From NCBI GenBank assembly GCA_002718995.2, contig PBGL02000007.1, forward strand, positions 36,622 through 100,621: a stretch of DNA of 64,000 bases. Direction: 5' to 3'. The DNA is from Methanobacteriota archaeon (GTDB lineage Archaea; Thermoplasmatota; Poseidoniia; Poseidoniales; Thalassarchaeaceae). The translations under genes and the position numbers were made by a program. Under the pieces are notes generated by a model. That model worked only from the letters and a program-made list of their open reading frames with translations. It was not told the DNA's origin and did not search any database. Shown here one piece after another: positions 1 through 10,575 of the stretch (positions are counted from its first letter, which is position 1; the number at the start of each line of letters is the position of its first letter).

Positions 1-450
1 CACTTCCAAGTAGGGTCTAGGGAGCTTGACGCCCATTTCCAGGGAAAGGCCTGGTTCGAAACCAAACTCATCGGACCCGACCTCTCCGCGTTCATAGCGC
101 CTCCACCCTGAACCTGCGAGATGATGTCTGCAAATTACTTCCAGAGGAACGAAAACATTCTCCATATCCCTTGGAATGGCGCCGGGCTCTTTTATCACCT
201 CGAACTTTTTTGCTAGGCAACGATCTGGGGCATTCATCTCTATCAGGTGGGTTTCGCAAATTCCCTCTTCTTCGACCATTCTAAACCAGTGACATGTAGT
301 TCTGTTTAGACTCTCTCCCTTCCTTGGGACCAAGCTCGGAATAATTTGATCGAATACACTGATCTGATCTGTATACCTGAACTCAATTACTCCGGGGTCA
401 TCAGTACTCCAAACCTGCTTTACCTTTCCCTGATACATCATCTCTGCCAT
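1..450 (-). CDS. purC: Phosphoribosylaminoimidazole-succinocarboxamide (SAICAR) synthetase, partial, runs off the left edge
   Basis: Reverse-strand translation begins MAEMMYQGKVKQVWSTDDPGVIEFRYTDQISVFDQIIPSLVPRKGESLNRTTCHWFRMVEEEGICETHLIEM..., typical of the SAICAR synthetase N-terminus. An in-frame upstream ATG at 483 is possible. Confidence 0.85.
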   Translation of the reverse strand, partial: MAEMMYQGKVKQVWSTDDPGVIEFRYTDQISVFDQIIPSLVPRKGESLNRTTCHWFRMVEEEGICETHLIEMNAPDRCLAKKFEVIKEPGAIPRDMENVFVPLEVICRHHLAGSGWRRYERGEVGSDEFGFEPGLSLEMGVKLPRPYLEV

Positions 451-496
451 AGCACGTTTCGGAAGGGGCACGACGATGAACATTACTGAGGGGATG

Positions 497-1474
497 TCAG
501 TCCTTTCTGAGCACTTCTCTCACTATGAATACTGAAAGTACGAATATTGCAACTATCCTCAAATCGAATTCGGATTCCTCCTCCTGTGGCTTCTGGGAGT
601 CGAATAATTCCATGGCAGAATCTATCTCAGGAGATTCTGAAGAAGAAAGAATCACAGTTCCCCCAACATGGTACGGAGATGACGAAATGAAGTCTCCGGG
701 AATCTGATCTTGCTTCACCGAAGACATTGCGATGTCACAAAGATCAGACTCGGACAAGTCACTTAGGGAATTGTCGAACACTCCGCTATCGTGAGTGAAA
801 AGCGTTAATTCGACCTCATAATGACTGGCTATGCTATTCATAATCAATTCTGCCATATCAACCTCGAAACCGACTAACTCTCCGTTATTTCCATACCTAG
901 TCATTGGTGACTCTTGGTCCAACATACAGACTCCCAAATCCGAATCCTCGTACAGTATTCTATGAAGCGTACCGCCTTCGGTGGGTGTAGGCCATGCATC
1001 CTCATAAGACTCGAAATCTGAAAAATCCAACTGTGGCCTGTCAGCGAACCAAAGTTGGTGTGTCGAAATTGCTGTTCCCCTCTGATGAATATCCGCCAGC
1101 GCGGAGTTGACTGCGTACCTCAGTTCGTCGTTCCCCAATTCCTGGGAATTATCCGATCTAATAATCGCGACGAAATAATCAGAAATATCAAACATCTCAT
1201 CTACGGCAATTGTGGGCCATTGAGCGATTACCTCGGAATCGGCCATTAAATGATGCGGGCCAATTAAGAAGTCAACTTCCCCGTCCCTTAGTGATCTAAT
1301 CGCAAATTGCACATTCTCAAACTCCATTTCCTCTAAGTCTGAATTCTGAGCTATGAAATGTGAGGACCCTTCTTCCGAAATAGTGCCAATTGAATAGATT
1401 GCTTCACCTGAAGCGACAAGCCAAGAAGAAGAGAGCAAAATCGGGACGATTAGCACAGCGGCAATCCCCCTCAT
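497..1474 (-). CDS. Membrane-anchored amino-acid ABC transporter substrate-binding protein (SBP_bac_3-like), apparently circularly permuted
   Basis: Signal peptide; lobe 2-like segment (aa ~26-144), then lobe 1-like segment with GELVGFEVDMAELI (aa ~178-278), then C-terminal TM. Divergent from the permease gene. Confidence 0.7.
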   Translation of the reverse strand: MRGIAAVLIVPILLSSSWLVASGEAIYSIGTISEEGSSHFIAQNSDLEEMEFENVQFAIRSLRDGEVDFLIGPHHLMADSEVIAQWPTIAVDEMFDISDYFVAIIRSDNSQELGNDELRYAVNSALADIHQRGTAISTHQLWFADRPQLDFSDFESYEDAWPTPTEGGTLHRILYEDSDLGVCMLDQESPMTRYGNNGELVGFEVDMAELIMNSIASHYEVELTLFTHDSGVFDNSLSDLSESDLCDIAMSSVKQDQIPGDFISSSPYHVGGTVILSSSESPEIDSAMELFDSQKPQEEESEFDLRIVAIFVLSVFIVREVLRKD

Positions 1475-1547
1475 GAACGAATCAAGGAGTGTTTTGACTT
1501 AGAATTGGCGGTCCGCCTAGACTATATCCAAGGAAGAATGCCAGACA

Positions 1548-3743
1548 TTGGGGCTCACCATGCTTGAAGGGAATTCTCGGCTCTCCAAGCCAAGGAGGGG
1601 GAGTATGTCGGCTCGGACAGTTTGCGTTGCCATAGTGATTCTTCTACTGACTTCTGTAAACCCTAGTCAAGCTACTGAATTTGAGAGTAGTTGGGAAATT
1701 GTAGAAAGCGGGACATCTGAAGATTTGCTGACCGCTGCTGAATTTGAGGGGGAGGTTTGGGCGTTTGGAACTGCGGGCGTCATGCTACGCAGTGGTGATA
1801 ACGGGGCTTCATGGACGGTTTACGAATCGCCGACCACAAGTGATATTCTGAACTCGGCCTCGGGTTTTGGTTCCTTGCTAATCTCCGGAGATTCTGGATT
1901 GGTACTCCTCAGGGAAAGTGAGAGCGATTCGTGGATCGATATTTCACTCCCAGAAGAGGATTCCGTAAATGGGATCTCGTTGACTGGCAGCGATACAGCC
2001 GTGGCAGTAGGAAATCATGGGACAATATGGAATCTGGATGGTGGCGTCTGGACGGAGACCGCTCTATCCATAGAAAGTGACCTTCTTGATGTGTCATTCC
2101 TGGATGAGGAACTAGGAATAATAGTCGGTTCCGAGGGGACGATTCTCTTTTCCGAAGATGGAGGAGAAAGTTGGGAGTATCGTGAGTCGCCCGAGGGAGC
2201 TGCCGGTGCAGTTATTGTGTCAGTAGAGTTCTACAGCCCCACTCGAATTTATGCCATTACAGATGATGGGAGGGTCCTTATCTCGATGAGCAATGTAGTT
2301 ACTGGGACTGATGTCGGATACATATGGAATCTTGTTGAGTTCGAGAGACACTACCCTCCAGGAACAAATGAGTACATCCTAGGGCCAGAGAAACTAGACG
2401 TACAATTGACCTCTATCGAAGTGGTTACAACGTCTAAGTTCCTGATGACGGGAGATGGGGGTTATATCTCCATGAGCGTCAATGGTGGGACGATAGTTTC
2501 GCAGCAGATTAACCCCCTTGGAAATAACAGTAACTTCAACGATATTGTGATGGTGACCGGATTCACGGGCGTGGCTGTCGGAAACGAGGGTAAAATCCTG
2601 TGGACAGAAAATGCTGGTGCAGACGATCAAGCGGGATTCGTAGTTCCTGAATACGGGAACTTCGGAGTATTTGTTGATGAGACAAAGGCCATGTTCCTAT
2701 CCGGATTTATCGCGACGCTGAAGATAGTAGCATTTGGAATTGTTCTGGGCTTTCTTCTGGGAGTTACCCTGGCAATGTGCAAAACATCACCAATTTCACT
2801 AAGGAACGTCGTAGAGCGATATGAACCGAAATATGTCAGAATCATTGGAATACCCCTACTGGCTGGCGGACTGCTGCAAATCTACTCCGCCATTCCGGGA
2901 GCGAGTGGTCTTGGACTTCAGGGTATTGAGTACATCTTCCTCCCAGTCGGGGCACCTGTTTCTTTTGCTAAGATTCTCTTAGGGATAGCGCTAATATTCA
3001 TTGGCACACTTTTCATTAGCAACGACAATAAATTTTCGAAAATCAATATTGGCCCATTTACATTGAATCCTTGGAGAGTAAGGCCACTGAATGCCATAGC
3101 GACAGTTTACACTGACTTCTTCCGTAACACCCCCTTAATTGTGCAGTTCCTATTCATACACTTTGGACTTCGGCTAGGGGCACTAATTCAAGGTCCCGGA
3201 TTGGAGATTTTTAGCTTCGAAAATTTGGAAAATAATCATAATTTTATGACAGACATTATTGCCACATATGATCATTCAGAGGGCAATTATGGAACACTGA
3301 TCGGCGGTGTTCTATACGACTCTGCTTTCATCAGTGCGATATGTGCTCTGGGATTCAATTCGGGTGCCTACCAATGTGAAACTATCAGGGGCGCGATACA
3401 GGCGATCCCATCTGCCCAGATGGAAGCTGGCAGGAGTATTGGCCTAACCTATCTTCAAACCATGCGAAGAGTGATCATGCCACAAGCAATCAGAATCTGC
3501 ATCCCTCCAATGGGCAATGAGATGGTCAATCTTGTACTAAACTCATCTCTTGCTATGATTATAGGATATGCTGAGTTGACTAGGCAGGGGAAGTTGATAG
3601 TCGCTAGTACGTTCCAATATGCATATGCTTGGGGGATGGTTCTGATTTCTTACTTCGTGGTGACGTGGACTCTTGCCCTGATACTCAGATGGCTAGAGGA
3701 AAAAACTAGAATTCCAGGATTGGGGATAACTGGGGGTGATTGA
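1548..3743 (+). CDS. Fusion of Ycf48/BNR-like beta-propeller with polar amino-acid ABC transporter permease (HisM/GlnP type)
   Basis: N-terminal half has repeats such as GTILFSEDGGESWEYRES and GVMLRSGDNGASWTVYES. C-terminal half has DFFRNTPLIVQFLFIHFG and EAGRSIGLTYLQTMRRVIMPQAIRICIPP (EAA-loop type). Confidence 0.85.
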   Translation: MGLTMLEGNSRLSKPRRGSMSARTVCVAIVILLLTSVNPSQATEFESSWEIVESGTSEDLLTAAEFEGEVWAFGTAGVMLRSGDNGASWTVYESPTTSDILNSASGFGSLLISGDSGLVLLRESESDSWIDISLPEEDSVNGISLTGSDTAVAVGNHGTIWNLDGGVWTETALSIESDLLDVSFLDEELGIIVGSEGTILFSEDGGESWEYRESPEGAAGAVIVSVEFYSPTRIYAITDDGRVLISMSNVVTGTDVGYIWNLVEFERHYPPGTNEYILGPEKLDVQLTSIEVVTTSKFLMTGDGGYISMSVNGGTIVSQQINPLGNNSNFNDIVMVTGFTGVAVGNEGKILWTENAGADDQAGFVVPEYGNFGVFVDETKAMFLSGFIATLKIVAFGIVLGFLLGVTLAMCKTSPISLRNVVERYEPKYVRIIGIPLLAGGLLQIYSAIPGASGLGLQGIEYIFLPVGAPVSFAKILLGIALIFIGTLFISNDNKFSKINIGPFTLNPWRVRPLNAIATVYTDFFRNTPLIVQFLFIHFGLRLGALIQGPGLEIFSFENLENNHNFMTDIIATYDHSEGNYGTLIGGVLYDSAFISAICALGFNSGAYQCETIRGAIQAIPSAQMEAGRSIGLTYLQTMRRVIMPQAIRICIPPMGNEMVNLVLNSSLAMIIGYAELTRQGKLIVASTFQYAYAWGMVLISYFVVTWTLALILRWLEEKTRIPGLGITGGD

Positions 3744-5902
<2,159 letters not shown>

Positions 5903-5995
5903 TTACAGGTACCGGGCGCTCTGGCGAGCCGAATCGCCCTTTTGAATGGTATCCTCCTGAGATGTGCCATAATGCCTCTATTCCAGGTAGATGAA

Positions 5996-7312
5996 TTAGG
6001 AGAAAACCATTCTATCGGCAATTTCTGACACCTTTTTCTCATGTCCGGGCAGGGTCATGATGTATACGGCGGCTTGACTCACCTGACGTATCTTCAGGGC
6101 GTCGGCTATCGGGGTGTGATCCTTGAACCAGCGAGTCTTCCCGTCGTCCCCAATAATCCTGATATCAACTTGGGACATTCTTGGCTCTGCCAGAAGCAGT
6201 TTGATATTGGGAACATCAAGAGCTACGTAACCCGGCTGAAGGCCCGCCCTCAGGGCCATCTCATCTTCGAATAGCCTGCGTTTTTCGGAGTCTGATGCAA
6301 GTCCTGCCAGGAGTTCCACCTGTCCATCAGTCAGATCTTGACGCCTTCTGCTAGAGCAAACCTTCAGCAGTTGCCTATACTTGAGTCTCCTAATCATGTC
6401 TCTCGCGTAATCTCCAGCCCCGTACAATGCTTGCCATATCTCAGCATCTACGCGCCTCTGTAGATCGACTGAATCAGGAAGTTGGTCCGCACTTCTTTCG
6501 ACCGCCCTGGAGAGCATTATTTCGGTTACTCGGGTAACTCGGTGGAAATATACAGCGCTGTACATCAGTCCTCGAGCCATCAACATCCCCTCCAATGCAG
6601 GGATGCCCCCTTCCTCAACTGCAATATCCCCGCCATGCCTTTCTAAGCACATAATTAGTCTGCGATAGTCAATCACTCCGTGATTAACTCCTGTGAAATG
6701 AGAGTCCCTAAGGAGGTAGTCTATCTGATCGCAATCAACTGGCCCGTGGACAAGATGAGCGAGTGTGTTGTCCTGCTCGACAAAGTCTGAACGGCCCTCT
6801 GACCAATCCATTAGATTCCTCTCCGAACCACCTGCATCCGGGCCCCTAATTAGGCTGGCAACCTCATTGGGATCAATTCCATGGCCCTCGAGAATTTCAG
6901 GGATGGATTTTCTATCGTTGATTGAGTTGAGCTCTCCCTCTCTTAGTACATCATAGTCACCTGTAATGATCCCCTCTGTTATCGACATGTGATCCATGCC
7001 CCCTCTCTCGTGAAGGATGTGCTCTAGAGTGTGAGAGTAGGGGCCATGCCCCACATCATGCAACATTGCAGCGACCTGCACGATATCCTTCTCAGAATCA
7101 TCTAGGGACATTGAGTCGGCCATCATCCCGGCAACATGTGACACCCCTAGTGAATGCTCAAAACGGGTATGATGGGCACCGGGAAAAACTAGGTGTGCAA
7201 GTCCGAGTTGCTTGATGTGGCTAAGTTTGTTCATCTCAGGTGTCTTCAGTAAGTCCTTCCTGACGCCATCGATTCTGAACTGGCCGTGGATTGCATCATT
7301 GATGGTCTTCAT
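5996..7312 (-). CDS. HD-domain phosphohydrolase (dGTPase/SAMHD1-like)
   Basis: HTRFEHSLGVSHVAG ... AAMLHDVGHGPYSHTLEH HD motifs. Confidence 0.88.
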   Translation of the reverse strand: MKTINDAIHGQFRIDGVRKDLLKTPEMNKLSHIKQLGLAHLVFPGAHHTRFEHSLGVSHVAGMMADSMSLDDSEKDIVQVAAMLHDVGHGPYSHTLEHILHERGGMDHMSITEGIITGDYDVLREGELNSINDRKSIPEILEGHGIDPNEVASLIRGPDAGGSERNLMDWSEGRSDFVEQDNTLAHLVHGPVDCDQIDYLLRDSHFTGVNHGVIDYRRLIMCLERHGGDIAVEEGGIPALEGMLMARGLMYSAVYFHRVTRVTEIMLSRAVERSADQLPDSVDLQRRVDAEIWQALYGAGDYARDMIRRLKYRQLLKVCSSRRRQDLTDGQVELLAGLASDSEKRRLFEDEMALRAGLQPGYVALDVPNIKLLLAEPRMSQVDIRIIGDDGKTRWFKDHTPIADALKIRQVSQAAVYIMTLPGHEKKVSEIADRMVFS

Positions 7313-7399
7313 ACCGTTCCCTGCGGCCTCCGGAGAGTATGCTTCCCCTTGAATGGCACTCTATGCGGGATTCTTACAATGGAAGTCAAGGTCTTATTC

Positions 7400-7434
7400 A
7401 TTGTATTTCATTTGCATTTCAATTGAGATACAAT
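7400..7434. promoter_or_regulatory. Imperfect inverted repeat ATTGTATTTCA-N13-TGAGATACAAT, candidate operator upstream of the ribbon-helix-helix gene
   Basis: 11-nt arms match at 10 of 11 positions as reverse complements; about 40 nt upstream of the RHH start. Confidence 0.5.
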
Positions 7435-7474
7435 TAAGACCCCTTGCCTCTCTGTGCGGATCGGAGGAAGCAAG

Positions 7475-7843
7475 ATGGCCGGCCACAGCCCCATGGTTTC
7501 GCTAAGGATTCCAGAGGATCATCTACTGGAATTGGAGAGGCTAGTGGGCCTTGATGGGATGAGGAATAGATCCGACGTGATCCGATTTGCAGTAAGGCAG
7601 TATCTTTCTTCCGAGCACCAGGTATCGGGAGATAGGGTCCAAGTTGACTTGGGGCCCGATCTGAGTGCCAGAATTAGTGACTACTGCAAGTTGCATGGAG
7701 AGAGTCCGGATGTTGTGCTTAGACAGGCAGCCAGGGAGCATATCAGGCGAGTAGCCATCGAGGATGCTACCGTTGAGGATATTCTTGCTGCTCGGATGGA
7801 TGCCCTGCGTGCAAGATATGATGATGATTCAAACGCTATTTGA
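7475..7843 (+). CDS. Ribbon-helix-helix (CopG-like) transcriptional regulator
   Basis: MVSLRIPEDHLLELERLVGLDGMRNRSDVIRFAVRQYL matches the RHH_1 pattern. ORF track start 7454; ATG at 7475 preferred. Confidence 0.75.
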   Translation: MAGHSPMVSLRIPEDHLLELERLVGLDGMRNRSDVIRFAVRQYLSSEHQVSGDRVQVDLGPDLSARISDYCKLHGESPDVVLRQAAREHIRRVAIEDATVEDILAARMDALRARYDDDSNAI

Positions 7844-8044
7844 GGCGAGGGAAAATGTGTGAGGACGGGATGCACGGAACCAACGCGGGGGGGCGCACTA
7901 TGCGCCCTCTCGCACCCAACTTCGAAGGCCTCTTAGACCGAGCCAGGAAGGCAAACTCAATGATGAGGGCCGATGCTTAGAATGGCTTGTTGAGTTGGAC
8001 ATGAACCCAATCTTCTTGGTCGTTCTACTGACAGGGCGCTTTCC

Positions 8045-10069
8045 ATGACGGCATCCGAAACGCCGAATCTCGGAGTTTACCTCGCTCATGAGGAGATGAG
8101 AGATTCCCAAATTGAGATGATCGTGGACGGTATCGATTCTCTTTCTGAGAGAGGTTTTCTCCTAGCTGCAGCGCCGACTGGCATCGGTAAGACTGCGGCA
8201 TCCCTGGCTTCGGCCTTACATGTGGCAAATAATAGAGGTGAAAATGGCTTGAAGCCAAAAATAGTGTTCATGACGGGAAGGCAGTCGCAACACAGAATTG
8301 TTGTCGATACAGTGAGGATGATTAACTCGAGGCTTCCTTCGGGCATCCCTAGGGTGAAATTAGTTGACATAATTGGAAGAGAAGGGATGTGTGAAGTGAT
8401 TGACAAGTCCACGGGTAAATGTGACTGTGAGAAGGGGACAACTGAGGAAGGAAGACATAGAAAAAGAGGGATAATGAGGGATATTATTCTCTCAGAACCT
8501 CAACATGTCGAATGGGGAATTAGGTATGGCAAGCAGCAGAAAGTCTGCTCTTGGGCAGCTGCCAGATCTGCGGCCAGAGATTCGGATGTTTTGGTATGCG
8601 ACTACAATCATGTTTTCATCGAGGGAGTCAGAGATAGTTCACTGCCTGCCATGGGGATTGACCTTGGAGACTCCATATTGATAGTTGATGAGGCACATAA
8701 CCTCCCCGATAGAATTAGGAATGGCCTAGAAAGAAGAATTACTGACCAGGTTTTCAGGAGGGCACTAACCGATGTCCAAGAGTACAAAGACAAACTGGAA
8801 AAGATTGCTTTGCAACTAGATACTGGAGAATCATACGGTTTCGGGGAAGCTGTGATACTCGAGAATCAGATAAAGGCCCTGCGGGACGATGTTGGCCTCA
8901 GGAAATGGTTCGATACTAAGACTCAGGAAAATAATGACTCCGATTGGGATGACCTCAGGGTCGATACAAATGAGTTCCTAGACATCATAGGAAGGGCGAT
9001 AGAGGGAATAGGCGAAAATGGTGAAAAGGGGCAAATTGCGATTATTCGAGAGATGATTAGAGGTCTGATGAGAGTAAAAATTGATGAGGACGAGTCGTTG
9101 GAGGATGAAGAACAAAACGACTGCATCAGACTTGCGGAGATGCTAGATGTTTGTGTCCAATACAGAAACAATGATGCTCTGGCCATAGTTTTTGATAATT
9201 TACTGGAAGAGCCCCGAATCACTAGTCACTTACTGGATCCGGGAGTTGTGGGCGCCCCAATATTCGAAGAATGCGCGGGCTCCATACTGATGTCGGGAAC
9301 ACTATTCCCTCCAATAATGTATGGCGAAATTTTAGGGATTCCCGAAGTCGGTTACAAAGGCAAGGAGTATGATTCTGGATTTCCTCCCGAGAATAGACAT
9401 GTACTAATTGCAAGCGATGTTACGAGTAAGTTCTCAGAAAGAGAGTCTAGTTTCAGTACAATCAGTGAACATATTGCTTCAGTATTGGAGAAGACCCCGG
9501 GGAACGTTGCAATCTTCGCTCCTAGCTACTCCATGATGGAGAGAGTTGTGTCTGAGACTGGATATGTATTCGGGAGACATCGCCTGGAAGAGAAAAGGGG
9601 GATGTCCAAGCGCTCGGTGGATGGGATGGTCAATAGGCTTCACGAGCTAAAATCAATGGGCAAGAATTCCGTAATATTCGGAGTTTTGAGCGGTAAGCTG
9701 TCAGAGGGGATTGATTATTCGGACAATATCCTCGATGCAGTAGTCTGTGTCGGTCTACCACTTCCCCCTCCTAGTGCCAAGCAGGATGCCCTGTTTAGTT
9801 ACTACACTAGCCGATTTGGCAGATCTAGTGCTTGGAAGTATGCCAGTTTACAGCCAGCAGTCAATAGCATCCTACAGGCACTGGGCAGGCCAATCAGGAA
9901 AGCGGAGGATAGGGCAATTGTGGTACTTCTAGAGAAGAGGCTCTTAGAGAGCAGGAGCAGGGATTGTATGCCTGGCTCAATGGACTCACTCAGGACCTCT
10001 AGCCCATCGAGAACCGGTAAGCATGTAGAGCGTTTCTTCCGGATACCTAAATCAATGGGTTCATCTTAG
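8045..10069 (+). CDS. XPD/Rad3-like (DinG family) DNA helicase
   Basis: AAPTGIGKTAASLASAL Walker A, LIVDEAHN DEAH box, intervening cysteines (GMCEV, KCDCEKG, KVCSW, LVCDYN) plausible for an Fe-S cluster, GKLSEGIDYSDNILDAVVCVGLPLPPP, QALGRPIRKAEDRAIVVLLEKR. Confidence 0.9.
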   Translation: MTASETPNLGVYLAHEEMRDSQIEMIVDGIDSLSERGFLLAAAPTGIGKTAASLASALHVANNRGENGLKPKIVFMTGRQSQHRIVVDTVRMINSRLPSGIPRVKLVDIIGREGMCEVIDKSTGKCDCEKGTTEEGRHRKRGIMRDIILSEPQHVEWGIRYGKQQKVCSWAAARSAARDSDVLVCDYNHVFIEGVRDSSLPAMGIDLGDSILIVDEAHNLPDRIRNGLERRITDQVFRRALTDVQEYKDKLEKIALQLDTGESYGFGEAVILENQIKALRDDVGLRKWFDTKTQENNDSDWDDLRVDTNEFLDIIGRAIEGIGENGEKGQIAIIREMIRGLMRVKIDEDESLEDEEQNDCIRLAEMLDVCVQYRNNDALAIVFDNLLEEPRITSHLLDPGVVGAPIFEECAGSILMSGTLFPPIMYGEILGIPEVGYKGKEYDSGFPPENRHVLIASDVTSKFSERESSFSTISEHIASVLEKTPGNVAIFAPSYSMMERVVSETGYVFGRHRLEEKRGMSKRSVDGMVNRLHELKSMGKNSVIFGVLSGKLSEGIDYSDNILDAVVCVGLPLPPPSAKQDALFSYYTSRFGRSSAWKYASLQPAVNSILQALGRPIRKAEDRAIVVLLEKRLLESRSRDCMPGSMDSLRTSSPSRTGKHVERFFRIPKSMGSS

Positions 10070-10077
10070 TCGGGCCA

Positions 10078-10575
10078 TTGGGGGTGAGTGATAGCATGAC
10101 ATGGAGGCGGTTGGAAATAGGCGACTCGAACGAAGGTGTGGGAGGTGAGTCTGATGTCGGAGGAACTTCCCTAGGGCTCGACGTTACTGCTTTCGAAGCG
10201 CATTCGCAATTCATCTCAGACCTACCTCACATGTCAGAGGTTTCGGAAGCTCATGGAGAATTCTTGGGGCAAGCTGGGAACGTACCTGAATCAGCTAGGA
10301 TGGCGAATAGCGATATCACAACTATGGGCGAGATGGTAGCTGATCTGGGGGGTTCAATAGAAGGTCATTTCATGGAGATTCCGATGCCTTCGGCGGATAG
10401 AAGGGGAGTTGTCCTCGAAGTCATGGAGGGAGAGAGTGGCACCATAGCCAGAATTATTGCCCCCAGTGGCTTTGGAGGTGTATTGAGGACATTTAGATTA
10501 CCCGCTGGCTCCTTCATCTCTGGTGCGTCGTGGAATGGCCATAACCTGGGGCTATCTCTAGAGGATCATTCCTGA
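10078..10575 (+). CDS. Hypothetical protein
   Basis: 165-aa ORF directly downstream of the helicase with a small beta-rich C-terminal part; no family recognised. Confidence 0.55.
   Translation: MGVSDSMTWRRLEIGDSNEGVGGESDVGGTSLGLDVTAFEAHSQFISDLPHMSEVSEAHGEFLGQAGNVPESARMANSDITTMGEMVADLGGSIEGHFMEIPMPSADRRGVVLEVMEGESGTIARIIAPSGFGGVLRTFRLPAGSFISGASWNGHNLGLSLEDHS

Noticed and set aside
1507-1517. GGCGGTCCGCC inverted repeat in the SBP/permease divergent promoter
   Set aside because: Only 5-nt arms; too short to distinguish from chance in this intergenic stretch without conservation data.
8000-8047. Possible 15-codon leader peptide MNPIFLVVLLTGRFP overlapping the helicase start (ATGA)
   Set aside because: Very short, no attenuator-like structure recognised; insufficient support.
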